Source of the DNA: Deltaproteobacteria bacterium
Lineage (GTDB): Bacteria; Lernaellota; Lernaellaia; JACKCT01
DNA length: 64,000 nucleotides
NCBI GenBank assembly: GCA_020633895.1
Contig: JACKCT010000012.1
Coordinates: forward strand, 1-64,000
Direction of reading: 5' to 3'
The first letter of the stretch is position 1. Each line of letters begins with the position of its first letter. This document shows positions 44,860-54,020 of the stretch, in pieces. Below the pieces are notes generated by a model. That model had not been told where the DNA came from, did no database searches, and was given only the letters and a program-made list of their open reading frames with translations. Made by a program: the position numbers and the translations under genes.

Positions 44860-45018
44860 GTGTCGTTCGTGATCATCCGTCGTGACCTGACAGTTGACCG
44901 CGTCCTTTCGCGGGAAACAAGGGGGATTCGCCAACGAAACATCGATCCGGACGAAAACCGGTTGCGACGCCTCTCTTCATCCGCCGAGCCCGAGGCCGTT
45001 TTCCGCCTCGACGCTTGA
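44860..45018 (+). CDS. Possible small protein, unrecognised
   Basis: A 52-codon frame from GTG 44860 to TGA 45016-45018 (begins VSFVIIRRDLTVDRVLSRET) with AAAGGAGG 8 nt upstream, the strongest ribosome-site match in this area. Arg-rich, no signal peptide, no recognised family. It is divergent from the chelatase gene. It may be a leader peptide for the DUF4397 gene that starts 52 nt later, or a chance frame. Confidence 0.25.
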   Translation: MSFVIIRRDLTVDRVLSRETRGIRQRNIDPDENRLRRLSSSAEPEAVFRLDA

Positions 45019-45070
45019 GCGTCCGGCCCATTGTGGGTTAGACATGGGGGCGACCATACTGGAGGTTCCC

Positions 45071-45859
45071 ATGCATTCGCGGATTCAACACCACGCCGGC
45101 CGCCTTGCGCTGCTGCTGCTCTTGATTGGGATTTTTACCGCCGCGCTGATGCCCGGCTGCAGCGGTGACGATGACGACGACGATGACGACGACGCGTCCG
45201 ATGACGACACCGCCGACGACGACACCGAGGAGTTGGGCACCGCCCACTTCCGGGCCGTTCATGTCGCGCCGAACGTGACCGAGGTGGACATCTACCTGGA
45301 CGAGGACATCTCCCCGGTTCAGGACCTGTTCTACACCGGCGCCTCCGGCTATGTCGCCGTCGACGCCACGACGCACTCGGTCGACGTGGTGCCTTCGGGC
45401 GATTCCATCAGCGACACGATCTTCACCATCAACAACGTCGATTTCGCCGACGACACCGACTACACCCTGGCCACCATCGGCAACATCGGCAGCAAATACC
45501 GCGTGATGACGCTGCAGGAAGACCGAAGCGCGGTCGCCGACAATTCGACGCGCGTCCAGGCGGTGCATGCGGCGGATGGGGTCGGTTCGGTGGATGTCTG
45601 GAACGTCCCGGACGGCGGCGCCGCGTCCCTGCTGTTCAGCGACCTGAGCTTCGCGGCCGCCTCGGGCTTCAGTGTCCTGCCGTCGGGATCTTACACCCTG
45701 GGCGTGGACACCAACGACGACGGCAGCCTGGAAGCGACCTACGACGTCACGCTCAAGAGTGCGGACATCGTCAGCCTCTATGTGATTTTCGACGGCGGCA
45801 TTCCGCGCATCGTGTCCGTCTCCGACAACGGCGACACCAAGGTCCTCCTGCCCAAGTAA
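45071..45859 (+). CDS. DUF4397 lipoprotein with Asp-rich linker
   Basis: 262 aa. Signal and lipobox ALMPGC, then a linker of about 25 Asp/Ser/Ala/Thr residues. Two DUF4397-type modules follow (FRAVHVAPNVTEVDIYLDED, VDVVPSGDSISDTIF; VQAVHAADGVGSVDVWNV, SGSYTLGVDTNDDGSLEATY). DUF4397 is a beta-sandwich domain of unknown function on secreted proteins. GGAGG lies 5 nt before ATG 45071. A paralogue follows at 46217. Confidence 0.75.
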   Translation: MHSRIQHHAGRLALLLLLIGIFTAALMPGCSGDDDDDDDDDASDDDTADDDTEELGTAHFRAVHVAPNVTEVDIYLDEDISPVQDLFYTGASGYVAVDATTHSVDVVPSGDSISDTIFTINNVDFADDTDYTLATIGNIGSKYRVMTLQEDRSAVADNSTRVQAVHAADGVGSVDVWNVPDGGAASLLFSDLSFAAASGFSVLPSGSYTLGVDTNDDGSLEATYDVTLKSADIVSLYVIFDGGIPRIVSVSDNGDTKVLLPK

Positions 45860-45896
45860 TCCCCAAGCGTCGCTCTCAAGCGACGGTAAATTCGAC

Positions 45897-45935
45897 AAAA
45901 CGCCACGTCTCGCGAGTCCTCGCGGGGCGTTTTTC
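45897..45935 (+). terminator. Rho-independent terminator
   Basis: The outer stem AAAACGCC/GGCGTTTT encloses an inner stem CGCGA/TCGCG, followed by TTTTTCTTT. It ends the transcript of the first DUF4397 gene. Confidence 0.7.
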
Positions 45936-46122
45936 TTTGTGCCGGCGAAAATCCATAAATATTTTATGGACAGCCCCTGTCTACGCGCACGGATCTCACC
46001 ATGAACGGCAAGCTGCTGTATTTCCTGGAATATCTTAATTTTTCCGTTGATCGCTCGGACACACTGGCGAACGAGGAAGTCCGCAAAAATATGGAGACTG
46101 CGAATTTTCGCAAGATTTAATC

Positions 46123-46152
46123 TTGACAACCTAGCCTAAAGCGACATATTTT
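46123..46152 (+). promoter_or_regulatory. Candidate sigma-70-type promoter of second DUF4397 gene
   Basis: A perfect TTGACA (46123-46128) is followed after 18 nt by TATTTT (46147-46152), about 65 nt upstream of ATG 46217 and in an AT-rich stretch. Confidence 0.4.
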
Positions 46153-46216
46153 CCGAACACGAACTGGACAGGCGTCCACAAACCCCGTCCGCAATTGAGA
46201 TATTGGAGGTGACGAA

Positions 46217-47059
46217 ATGAAATTTCCCTTTGGTTTGGACCCCGCGCGACTGGCGATTCTGATCCTGGCGATGGTCGCCGCCATGGCCCTGACCACGACG
46301 ATGGCCTGCGGCGACGACGATGATGACGATGACGACGACGCCGTCGACGACGACACCGGTGACGATGACGACGATGATGACACCATGGACGACGACACGA
46401 TGGATGACGACGACGATGACGACGACACCGAGACGGCCGACATCCGCGTCCTGCACGGCGCGCCCAACGCCCCGAATGTCGACATCTTCGTGAATCTGGC
46501 CCGAACCGACGTGGGGGCCTTGAACGACCTGCCCTTCGGCAGCGGCACGCCCTATCTGTCGCTCCCGGCCGATACCTACACCTTCGACGTGGTTCCGGCG
46601 GGCATGGAATCCGAGGACTCGGTCTTCCAGGTCGCCGACCTGCCCCTGGAGGCCGGCAACTCGTACACCGCCGCCGCCATCGGCCTGGTGGGTGAGCAAT
46701 TCACGGTGATCGCCCTGGTGGATGATCGGGACGTGGATTCGGGAATGGCCAAGGTCCGCGCGGTGCATGCCGGTGACGGCGTGGGCGCGGTGGACATCGG
46801 CGTGGGCTCGAGCTTCGAGGTGCCCCTTTTCGCCGATCTGGAATTCGGTGACGCCTCCGAATACGCCGAGGTCCCGGCCGACGACTACACCCTGGGTGTG
46901 GACGTGAATAACGACGGCGAAGCCGACCTGACCTACGACGTCTCCTTGAGCGACGGTGACATCGTGACCGCCTTCGCGGTGCTCGACGGGGAAGACGTCA
47001 ATCTGCTGGCCTACTTCGAGGACGGCACGACCGCCACGATCGCGGCAAACGCCAAGTAA
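46217..47059 (+). CDS. DUF4397 lipoprotein with long Asp-rich linker, paralogue
   Basis: 280 aa. Lipobox LTTTMAC, then about 45 residues of Asp broken by TMDDD units. Two DUF4397 modules (IRVLHGAPNAPNVDIFVNLA, FDVVPAGMES; VRAVHAGDGVGAVDI, DDYTLGVDVNNDGEADLTYD) share layout and the NDDG/NNDG turn with the gene at 45071. GGAGG lies 7 nt before ATG. The DUF4397 parts may bind calcium through the DxNxDG-like turn; this is inference. Confidence 0.75.
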   Translation: MKFPFGLDPARLAILILAMVAAMALTTTMACGDDDDDDDDDAVDDDTGDDDDDDDTMDDDTMDDDDDDDDTETADIRVLHGAPNAPNVDIFVNLARTDVGALNDLPFGSGTPYLSLPADTYTFDVVPAGMESEDSVFQVADLPLEAGNSYTAAAIGLVGEQFTVIALVDDRDVDSGMAKVRAVHAGDGVGAVDIGVGSSFEVPLFADLEFGDASEYAEVPADDYTLGVDVNNDGEADLTYDVSLSDGDIVTAFAVLDGEDVNLLAYFEDGTTATIAANAK

Positions 47060-47128
47060 GACGCAGTTGCGAAACACAGTTGGAGACGTCGCCGACGCCT
47101 CCGAGAAACGCACCCTCCCTCAGCCTTT

Positions 47129-47159
47129 CCGCGCCCCCTCGATCGGGGCGCGGTTTTTT
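47129..47159 (+). terminator. Rho-independent terminator
   Basis: A 9-bp GC stem CCGCGCCCC/GGGGCGCGG is followed by six T and a C. It ends the second DUF4397 transcript and faces the converging hydrolase gene. Confidence 0.8.
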
Positions 47160-47185
47160 CGTTGCAGCCGGGCTTTATGGGCGGG

Positions 47186-48127
47186 CTAGGCCTCTTTGCC
47201 CTCGCCCTTGAGCGAAGCCCAGAAGTCGTGCAGCAGGTCGGTGAGATGGTCGGGATGCTCGCGCGGCGGGACATGGCCGCAATCCTCGATCCACTCCAGG
47301 CGCGATTCGGGGATTGAGGCGTGCAGGCGATCGGCGAAGGCCGGGGGGACCAGGGGATCGTGACGCCCCCAGACGATCATTGTCGGCAGATCGATCTCGT
47401 GGTAGCGCTCGCCCATGGCCATGGCCCGAGGGTTGTCGAACTCGCGCATCAGCCGCCGGACGAATTGGCGGTATCCCGGCTTGTCGAAGGCCCGGCAATA
47501 TTCGCCCAGGAAGTGCTCCGTGGCCGAAGCCCGATCGTAGACAATGCGTCGGATCGTCGCCCGCGCCGTCCACTTGCCCAAAATCCACGAAACCGGCACA
47601 CCCAGGTACGGCGCCTTGAGGGCCGCGCGGGCCAGATCGCCGGGAACCTTGTAGGCGGCCGCGGTCACGACGGTGACACTGCGGAACAGTTCTTTATGGT
47701 TCAGCGCCATATGCAGGCTGATTGCGCCGCCCATGGAGATGCCGGCCAGGTCCACGTCGGACAGCCCGATCCGACGCAGGATCTCGGCGATGCGATCCCC
47801 CTGCCGGTCGACGCCCATGTCCATCTCGGTGGGCACCATGCTCGACTGCCCCATGCCCGGCAGATCGATCATCACCACGCGCCGCCCCGCCGCCACCAGG
47901 TTGCGCGCCACCAGGCTCCACACGTACATCGACGCGGCGAAGCCGTGCAGCAGCACCGTCACCGGCCCCTCGCCAATGTCCAGGTAAAAGACGCGGTACT
48001 CGCCCATGTCCAGATAACGTCGATGGGGAGCGCTGAAACGATCCCACTCCAAATCCGCGGGTTGCCCGATGGGCTGGTATTCGACGGCGGCCAATGTGTC
48101 ACTCCGTGCCATAATTGCGGCGGACAT
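47186..48127 (-). CDS. Alpha/beta hydrolase
   Basis: 313 aa. Oxyanion motif LLHGFAAS, nucleophile GISMGGA, acid WGRHDPLVP and His in DCGHVPPREHP, all in order. No signal peptide. The closest look is to the family of 2-hydroxymuconic semialdehyde hydrolases and carboxylesterases; the substrate is not deducible. ATG 48127 (MSAAIMARSD) has GGGAA upstream; ATG 48112 is the alternative. Divergent from the lipoprotein esterase with about 66 bp between starts. Confidence 0.7.
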   Translation of the reverse strand: MSAAIMARSDTLAAVEYQPIGQPADLEWDRFSAPHRRYLDMGEYRVFYLDIGEGPVTVLLHGFAASMYVWSLVARNLVAAGRRVVMIDLPGMGQSSMVPTEMDMGVDRQGDRIAEILRRIGLSDVDLAGISMGGAISLHMALNHKELFRSVTVVTAAAYKVPGDLARAALKAPYLGVPVSWILGKWTARATIRRIVYDRASATEHFLGEYCRAFDKPGYRQFVRRLMREFDNPRAMAMGERYHEIDLPTMIVWGRHDPLVPPAFADRLHASIPESRLEWIEDCGHVPPREHPDHLTDLLHDFWASLKGEGKEA

Positions 48128-48193
48128 GGTGGAATTTCCCGACCGATGCGTCAAGCGTCTTTGCAACAAACTCGCGACGTGCATAATGCCCGC

Positions 48194-49198
48194 ATGCAAA
48201 ATCCCAAGGCATTTTCCCGATTTTCGTTCCCGCTCCGCGCGTCGCGTGTTGGGCGGAATTTGGCTCAAGCCGCCGTTGTCGCTCTTGTCCTGGCGCTGGT
48301 TTCCGGATGCGGCATTCCTCTCGAACACATCAACGACCTGCGTTTGGCGCAAAAGACCGGCAAGGCGGTCCGGGCCGAATACCCGCGCCTGACCAAGGAC
48401 GTGCCGTACGTCGACAACGCCGCGGACCTGCAAAAGCTCGATATCTACCGCCCCGACACCGAAGGCCTCGCGCCGGTGCTGGTGTTCGTCCACGGCGGAT
48501 ATTGGCAGTACGGCCACCGCAGCGAATACGCCGCCCTGGGCAAGACGTTCACCGACGAAGGGTTCGTCACGGTGCTGCCGGACTATCGCCTCTACCCGGA
48601 CGTCCACCATCCGGATTGGATCACGGACACGGTCGCGGCGCTCAACTGGGTGATGAAGAATATCGACCAATACGGCGGGGATCCGTCGCGCATCGTCGTG
48701 GCCGGGCATTCGGCCGGATCCCAGATTCTCGCGCTGATCGCCACCGACGACGAATTCCGCGATCAGTTGGAATTTCCCATCGAGCGCCTGGCGGGCATCG
48801 CGCTGCTGAGCGGGCCGTTCGACTACGACGCGGGCGCCAAGCGCGACATCAAGGCCGTGCATAAGATCATGGGCAGCGACGAGCTTTATGAATCCACCCA
48901 GCCGGAGAAGTATATCCGCCCCGACTTGCCGCCCACGCTGATCCTCAACGGCGGCGAGGACAACCTGACCCCCGAAACGCAGGCCCGCGCCTATGCCGAA
49001 AAACTGCTGGCCGCCGGAGCGCCGGTGCGTTACGAGGTGTTGCCCGGCGGCGATCACTACACGATGGTGCTGGACATGCTGCCCGGCCGCAACGGACCGT
49101 CGATGATCCTCTTCCGCCAGTTCCTGCGGGAAAAGACCATGCGGACGACAACCTCGCCGGGCATCCGCCGCGTCTCGCCGTTCGCCACGCGGGGGTAG
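48194..49198 (+). CDS. Lipoprotein carboxylesterase of the alpha/beta fold-3 type
   Basis: 334 aa. Signal with lipobox ALVSGC. The enzyme part has oxyanion motif VFVHGGYW, nucleophile GHSAGSQ, acid region NGGEDNLTP and His GGDHYTM, as in kynurenine formamidase-like and hormone-sensitive-lipase-like esterases. It would act on the periplasmic or outer face. A start at ATG 48146 would lengthen the N-terminus by 16 residues; neither start has a strong ribosome site. Confidence 0.7.
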   Translation: MQNPKAFSRFSFPLRASRVGRNLAQAAVVALVLALVSGCGIPLEHINDLRLAQKTGKAVRAEYPRLTKDVPYVDNAADLQKLDIYRPDTEGLAPVLVFVHGGYWQYGHRSEYAALGKTFTDEGFVTVLPDYRLYPDVHHPDWITDTVAALNWVMKNIDQYGGDPSRIVVAGHSAGSQILALIATDDEFRDQLEFPIERLAGIALLSGPFDYDAGAKRDIKAVHKIMGSDELYESTQPEKYIRPDLPPTLILNGGEDNLTPETQARAYAEKLLAAGAPVRYEVLPGGDHYTMVLDMLPGRNGPSMILFRQFLREKTMRTTTSPGIRRVSPFATRG

Positions 49199-49278
49199 CC
49201 GCGCCCGTTCCGTCCGACGCATTTCTTTCTTGACCCTCCGGCGCGGATCGGCAACGATTTGTTTTGCGGATCCGCAAC

Positions 49279-51825
49279 ATGAAGACAAAACGTGGAAACA
49301 TAACCCGCTTGCGGGCGGTGATTGCGCTTCTTGCGCTCGTCGTGTCGGCGTCGATCGCGGGCTTGGGTTTCGTTTCGCCGGCGTCGGCGTATGACGGCAA
49401 GGTGCGCGCCCGCGTCGCCGTGTACGACAGCCCCCCGGCCATCTTTGTCGACGACGAAGGGCACCCCACCGGCGTCTTCGGCGACGTCCTCTCGGACATC
49501 GCGAAAAGCGAAGGCTGGGAGTTGGAGACGGTGCATGTGCTTGACGGCACCGCGCGGGAAATGCTCGCCGAGGGCATGGTCGACATCGTCCCCGCCCTCA
49601 CCTACAGCGAGGAGCGCGGCCGCAAGCTGCTGTTCACCAAGGAAACGGTGCTGCGGGTCTGGGGCCAGGTCTACGTCGCCGAGGACTCGCCGATCGACAC
49701 CATCCTCAACCTGGAAGGCCAGAACATCGCCGTCGTCACCAACGACGCCTACTACGAAGGCCCCAACGGCATTCGGAGTCTGGCGGGGCGATTCGGCGTC
49801 ACGTGTCGCTTCATCGAATTCGACAACTACGATCAGGTTCTGCACGCCGTGGAATCGGGCCAGGCCGACGCGGGCGTGGTGGGGCGATTCTTCGGATTGC
49901 AGTTCGAGAAGAACTATCGCGTCAGCCGCTCGTCGATTCTCCTGGGCATCGCCAATCTGCGCTTTGCCGTCTCCAAGGCCTCGCCGCTGGCCGACTATTT
50001 CGTCAATCGCTTGGATCTGCGTCTGGCGGAGATGAAAAACGACGACTTCTCCCGTTATCAGCAAGCCCTCGCGATGCACCTGGGCGACCGCTCCGAGATC
50101 CGCCGCATCCTTCCCCAGTGGGTGCGCATCACGGCGGCGGCCGGCGCGGCGGGGACGTGCTTGCTGCTCCTGGCCAGCTTCCTGTTGCGCCGTCAGGTGG
50201 CGACACGCACGCGGGCGCTGCGGGAATCGAACACCAAACTCAAGGAAAACGAGGCGCGGTTTCGCCGACTGACCGACAATGCCCGGGACGTCATTATGCG
50301 TCGCTCCATTCCCGACGGCGTCTTCGAATATGTCAGCCCGGCGGCGTTGGAGATTTTCGGCCGACCCGCCGAGGCGTTTTACCGGGCCGGGGAGTTCGGA
50401 CTGCCCGAATCGATGTACGCCGAGGACTGGCGGGAGTTTCTGGTCGATCAATGGCGGGAAATCCTCCGGGGCGCCCGCCCGGCGGTCCAGGAATACCCGG
50501 TGGTTCATCCATCCGGCGAAATGCGTTGGATGCACCAACGCAATACTTATGTGACGGACTCGGTGGGACGCGCGGTCGCGGTGGAGTCCATCGTCAGCGA
50601 CATCACCGCGATGAAGCGCTCCGAGGAAGCCCTGCGCCAAAGCGAGGAGCGATTCCGCAGCGCGTTTGAAAACGCCCCCATCGGCCTGGCGCTGGTGGAC
50701 GGGGACCGTCGCATCGTGCAGGCGAATACCAAGCTGACGCGCATGCTCGACTATCGGGTCGGGGATCTGAAGGGCATGCCCCTCGCCGAAATCATCGTCC
50801 CCGAGGACCGGGAGTTGCTCGCGACGCATCTCGACGCCGCCTCGAACGAAGCCGACGGCCATGCCGATCAGGAACTGCGCCTTTTGGCGAAGGATCACGG
50901 CATGATGTGGGTCGTCCTGAGCACGACGACGCCCAAGGATACGGGGGAGCGCTCGCGGCTGCACATCCTGCAATTTCTCGACGTGACCGAACAACGCCGC
51001 GCCCAGCAGGAAAAAGCGCGCATGGAAGCCACCATACGCCAACAACAAAAACTCGAAGCCATCGGCACGCTGGCCTCCGGCGTCGCCCACGAGATCAACA
51101 ACCCGGTGCAAGGCATTCTGGGCTACACCGAACTTCTGGCCGAAGACCTGCCCGAGGGCGATCCCCTTCGCGAATACACCGAAGGCATCACCTACGAGAC
51201 CGAGCGCGTCGCGACGATCGTGAAAAACCTGTTGGCGTTTTCGCGGCAAAAGGTCGACGAGGGCGAGCAGGTCGCGATGGCCAAACTGGTCAACGACACC
51301 TTGTCGCTGGTGCGGGTGCTGGTGCGCAACGACCAGATCCGCCTCAAGATCGACGTTCCCGAAAACCTGCCGTCCATCCCATGCCGCGCCCACCAGATCC
51401 AGCAAGTGCTCATGAACCTGATTACCAACGCCCGCGACGCGCTTAACGGACGGTTTCCCGGCAAGGATCCGGACAAGATCATTCACATCACCGCGGGCAT
51501 CTTCGAACGGGACGGCCGGCAATGGGTGCGAACGACAATTGAAGACCACGGCGGCGGCATCCCCGAAGAGATCCGCGAGCGCATCTTCGATCCGTTCTTC
51601 ACCACCAAGGGCAAGGACCACGGCACGGGCCTGGGCCTGTCGGTCAGCCACGGCATCGTGCGTGACCACGGCGGCGAGTTCCATGTGGAAAGCAAGGCCG
51701 GCGAATGGACCCGTTTCCACATCGACCTGCCGGCCGCGCGAGACGCCGAAATCGAGGATATCGAGACATCGGGCGACGAGGCGCCGTCGAATGTCGTCGA
51801 ACTACGGAGGCGGGATGTGAGCTAG
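49279..51825 (+). CDS. Sensor histidine kinase with periplasmic solute-binding domain
   Basis: 848 aa. Signal peptide, then an SBP_bac_3-type periplasmic domain (residues about 45-275: [49 protein letters not shown]). A membrane helix lies at about 290-310. Two PAS domains follow ([33 protein letters not shown]), then the H-box [20 protein letters not shown] and an ATPase domain ([31 protein letters not shown]). It should sense a small amino-acid-like ligand outside the membrane. There is no receiver or regulator gene next to it, so the partner is elsewhere. Confidence 0.8.
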   Translation: MKTKRGNITRLRAVIALLALVVSASIAGLGFVSPASAYDGKVRARVAVYDSPPAIFVDDEGHPTGVFGDVLSDIAKSEGWELETVHVLDGTAREMLAEGMVDIVPALTYSEERGRKLLFTKETVLRVWGQVYVAEDSPIDTILNLEGQNIAVVTNDAYYEGPNGIRSLAGRFGVTCRFIEFDNYDQVLHAVESGQADAGVVGRFFGLQFEKNYRVSRSSILLGIANLRFAVSKASPLADYFVNRLDLRLAEMKNDDFSRYQQALAMHLGDRSEIRRILPQWVRITAAAGAAGTCLLLLASFLLRRQVATRTRALRESNTKLKENEARFRRLTDNARDVIMRRSIPDGVFEYVSPAALEIFGRPAEAFYRAGEFGLPESMYAEDWREFLVDQWREILRGARPAVQEYPVVHPSGEMRWMHQRNTYVTDSVGRAVAVESIVSDITAMKRSEEALRQSEERFRSAFENAPIGLALVDGDRRIVQANTKLTRMLDYRVGDLKGMPLAEIIVPEDRELLATHLDAASNEADGHADQELRLLAKDHGMMWVVLSTTTPKDTGERSRLHILQFLDVTEQRRAQQEKARMEATIRQQQKLEAIGTLASGVAHEINNPVQGILGYTELLAEDLPEGDPLREYTEGITYETERVATIVKNLLAFSRQKVDEGEQVAMAKLVNDTLSLVRVLVRNDQIRLKIDVPENLPSIPCRAHQIQQVLMNLITNARDALNGRFPGKDPDKIIHITAGIFERDGRQWVRTTIEDHGGGIPEEIRERIFDPFFTTKGKDHGTGLGLSVSHGIVRDHGGEFHVESKAGEWTRFHIDLPAARDAEIEDIETSGDEAPSNVVELRRRDVS

Positions 51826-51865
51826 GAGCTAGCCACTCGATTCTGTATATAAATTTTTACGTTTA

Positions 51866-51885
51866 AAGATTTTTAGCGCCATCTC
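51866..51885 (+). repeat. 20-bp element shared with 725-744
   Basis: AAGATTTTTAGCGCCATCTC differs in one base from the copy upstream of the Tc toxin operon. It stands about 115 nt upstream of the exported-protein gene at 52001, in an AT-rich gap unlike the surrounding sequence. Confidence 0.45.
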
Positions 51886-52000
51886 GGAAGGATTTTTATT
51901 GACGGGATGTCCAAATCGTGATAGCGACGGAATCGGAAAACGCAACGGGCCGATGGAAATCACAACCTCGTCGGGGTCGGGGACAAAAAGGATCAGCGTG

Positions 52001-52870
52001 ATGAAAAACGCCAAATTATCCGCCCTCTCGATTCCGACACTCATCTTTTGCCTTAGCTTTTGTCTCGCTTTCGGCCTCGGTTTTTCTCCCGCGACCGCCC
52101 AGGCGGCCGGCCTGTGTGATCCGTCGATCCGCCAGGTGGGCGCCGACAGCCACGCGCAAATCGGCGACGCCCCGGCCTATCGGGAACTCGGCGACCGCTG
52201 CGAGGGAGTGTACGCCCCCAAGGCTTCGACGCGGGTGCTGTCTTTCGCCTCGTTGACCCGCGACGTGGCGGACTTTGCGGTCGACAAGTCCAATCCGGAC
52301 GCCAGCCCCCAGCTTCAGCTCTCCTGGCCGACGCCCGACGCGGCGCATTCGGACATCCATGTGCAGGCCCAGGAGACGGTGCGTCGCGGCGCCTATCGCT
52401 ATCGCATGGATACCCGCCTTTCCGGTGTCACGAGCGCGTTTGACTGGCAGACGAATATCCTGGCCTCCAGCGGGGTGGATCGGCACATGCTCGGCCTGAC
52501 CGCGTGGACGACGACCGACGATCGACAGCGCGTTTACCTGCCGGTTTCGGCCAAGGCCCAGGCCGCCGACCCGGCCCCGAAATCCGACGGCTACCATGTC
52601 GTGATCGTGCCGACCAAGGCGGTGCAAAAGCTCTACGTCAGCGCCGCGCCCCTCGATGCCGAAGGTAAGCTGGGCGCCGAAATCATCTCCAACGACCGAC
52701 GCGTCGTGCGCGAACGCCGTTCCCCGGCCGGCAAGGGCATCGCCTTCACCGTGCCGATCACCGACCGCATGCCCGAGGGTCGCTACGTCGTAACCGTCTC
52801 GGCCGACCTGCTCGGCGGCGGACAGGACACGCGGGAACTCACCTTCTATCACCGACCGCAAAGCCCCTAG
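52001..52870 (+). CDS. Exported protein of unknown function
   Basis: 289 aa. A typical signal peptide (SIPTLIFCLSFCLAFGLGFS, cleavage near AQA-AGL). The mature part begins with a Cys pair (GLCDPS, GDRCEG) and continues with beta-rich sequence without recognised domain (QLSWPTPDAAHSDIHVQAQE, YRYRMDTRLSGVTSAFDWQT, RYVVTVSADLLGGGQDTREL). AAAAGG lies upstream of ATG 52001. It is the first of three close genes ending with a membrane-linked protease, so it may be a periplasmic partner or substrate. Confidence 0.55.
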   Translation: MKNAKLSALSIPTLIFCLSFCLAFGLGFSPATAQAAGLCDPSIRQVGADSHAQIGDAPAYRELGDRCEGVYAPKASTRVLSFASLTRDVADFAVDKSNPDASPQLQLSWPTPDAAHSDIHVQAQETVRRGAYRYRMDTRLSGVTSAFDWQTNILASSGVDRHMLGLTAWTTTDDRQRVYLPVSAKAQAADPAPKSDGYHVVIVPTKAVQKLYVSAAPLDAEGKLGAEIISNDRRVVRERRSPAGKGIAFTVPITDRMPEGRYVVTVSADLLGGGQDTRELTFYHRPQSP

Positions 52871-52880
52871 ACGTAAGCCT

Positions 52881-54020
52881 ATGGCGGACTTCGGGGGGGA
52901 ACGCGCCAGACACGAATCCAAGAGCCGACCGACTCGACCTGAGTCGGCCGACATCGGATCCTTGCCTTCGGAAAACGACACGAGGCCGGACGTCCCCGCC
53001 CCTCGCCTTTTCGCCTATCGCGATAAAATCCCCGCTTGGCGCTATTGGGCCATCTTCGCCGGATTCGTCCTGCTTTCCGTCATTGCGGCGGTCCTGCTGC
53101 TGCCCGTCTCCGAGACGCAGGTCGATCTGGCCGTCGACGCCACGCACATGCGATTCGACATCAGCGAGGCCCGGAATATCGTCGACGAGTTGCAGCTCTC
53201 CCACGTGGAGATCTGGGGCCTGACGCGCATCGCCTTCCCGCGACGCATCGTCGACGAATCGGCCGCGAACCTGGCCGGCATGGTCTCCACCAGCGACAGC
53301 ATCTCCCTATCCACCATCACCGACGACGACGGCGAGGCCGGTCGCCTGCAAATCCGCGAGATCCCCGTCAATCCCAACACCCGCGTGGTGGTGCGTCGCG
53401 GGCAGATGGGCGACAGTTACGGCCTGGCGGTCGCCGGCAATCGCCAACCCCTCAAGATGCAGGTCGTCGTCTCCGGCCCGGTCGAGGTCACGGTGCCCGG
53501 CAAGATCGAGGCGCAGACAATCGACTTCGGCCCGGTGGCGCGGGCGTTCGCCCTGACCGGTCTGCCGGACGGCGTGAATTGGGAATTCGATCTGGCGCCG
53601 GGCACCGTCGGCCGCATGGCGGATCTGCTGACGGTGCATGATGTGCGTTTCGAGTATGTAATCGACTACAACAACCTCAAGCGCGCCACCTCGTCCATCC
53701 GCGCCGGGTCGGTGTCCTTTCGCGACGTCAATCACCGCGCCTACGAAATCCGCCCCGGCGAACTGCTGCGCCTGGGCGGCGCCGACGGCATTCTGCGCAC
53801 CGTGTCGCTGGACCCGGCGGACGCGGGATTGACGGTGGAATTCCAGGGACGGGTCACGGACGTCTCGGCCGCCGCCTCACCGGACCATCACCCCCGGACG
53901 CAGATGCCCAGTTGGGTGGAGCTATTCTGGGCCCACTACCGGCCCGTTGTTTTGTTTTGCGCCCTGCTGATGATATTCGCTCAAATTGCTTGGATGATTT
54001 ATCTCCTCACGAGCCGGTAA
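52881..54020 (+). CDS. Two-helix membrane protein with large periplasmic domain
   Basis: 379 aa. Membrane segments at about 52-76 (YWAIFAGFVLLSVIAAVLLL) and at the C-terminus (PVVLFCALLMIFAQIAWMIY), with about 270 residues between them, rich in beta strands and no recognised domain. The gene starts 10 nt after the previous stop and its own stop overlaps the next start (TAATG), so the three genes are one operon. Function unknown; the arrangement suits a scaffold for envelope partners. Confidence 0.55.
   Translation: MADFGGERARHESKSRPTRPESADIGSLPSENDTRPDVPAPRLFAYRDKIPAWRYWAIFAGFVLLSVIAAVLLLPVSETQVDLAVDATHMRFDISEARNIVDELQLSHVEIWGLTRIAFPRRIVDESAANLAGMVSTSDSISLSTITDDDGEAGRLQIREIPVNPNTRVVVRRGQMGDSYGLAVAGNRQPLKMQVVVSGPVEVTVPGKIEAQTIDFGPVARAFALTGLPDGVNWEFDLAPGTVGRMADLLTVHDVRFEYVIDYNNLKRATSSIRAGSVSFRDVNHRAYEIRPGELLRLGGADGILRTVSLDPADAGLTVEFQGRVTDVSAAASPDHHPRTQMPSWVELFWAHYRPVVLFCALLMIFAQIAWMIYLLTSR

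Larger units (their letters stand above)
45860..46216. other. 357-bp gap between the two DUF4397 genes
   Basis: Contains the terminator of the first gene and a candidate promoter for the second. A 39-codon frame (46002-46121) lacks a ribosome site and is not called. Nothing else is seen. Confidence 0.5.

Noticed and set aside
46002-46121. 39-codon frame between the DUF4397 genes
   Set aside because: No ribosome site and no similarity seen; it overlaps the AT-rich promoter region.
48128-49288. Long 700-residue minus frame including the hydrolase
   Set aside because: The first 387 codons are antisense to the lipoprotein esterase, which has a convincing catalytic triad and lipobox.
49057-51720. 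887-residue minus-strand open frame
   Set aside because: It is antisense to the sensor kinase, whose domains are all recognisable; long antisense frames are common in GC-rich DNA.
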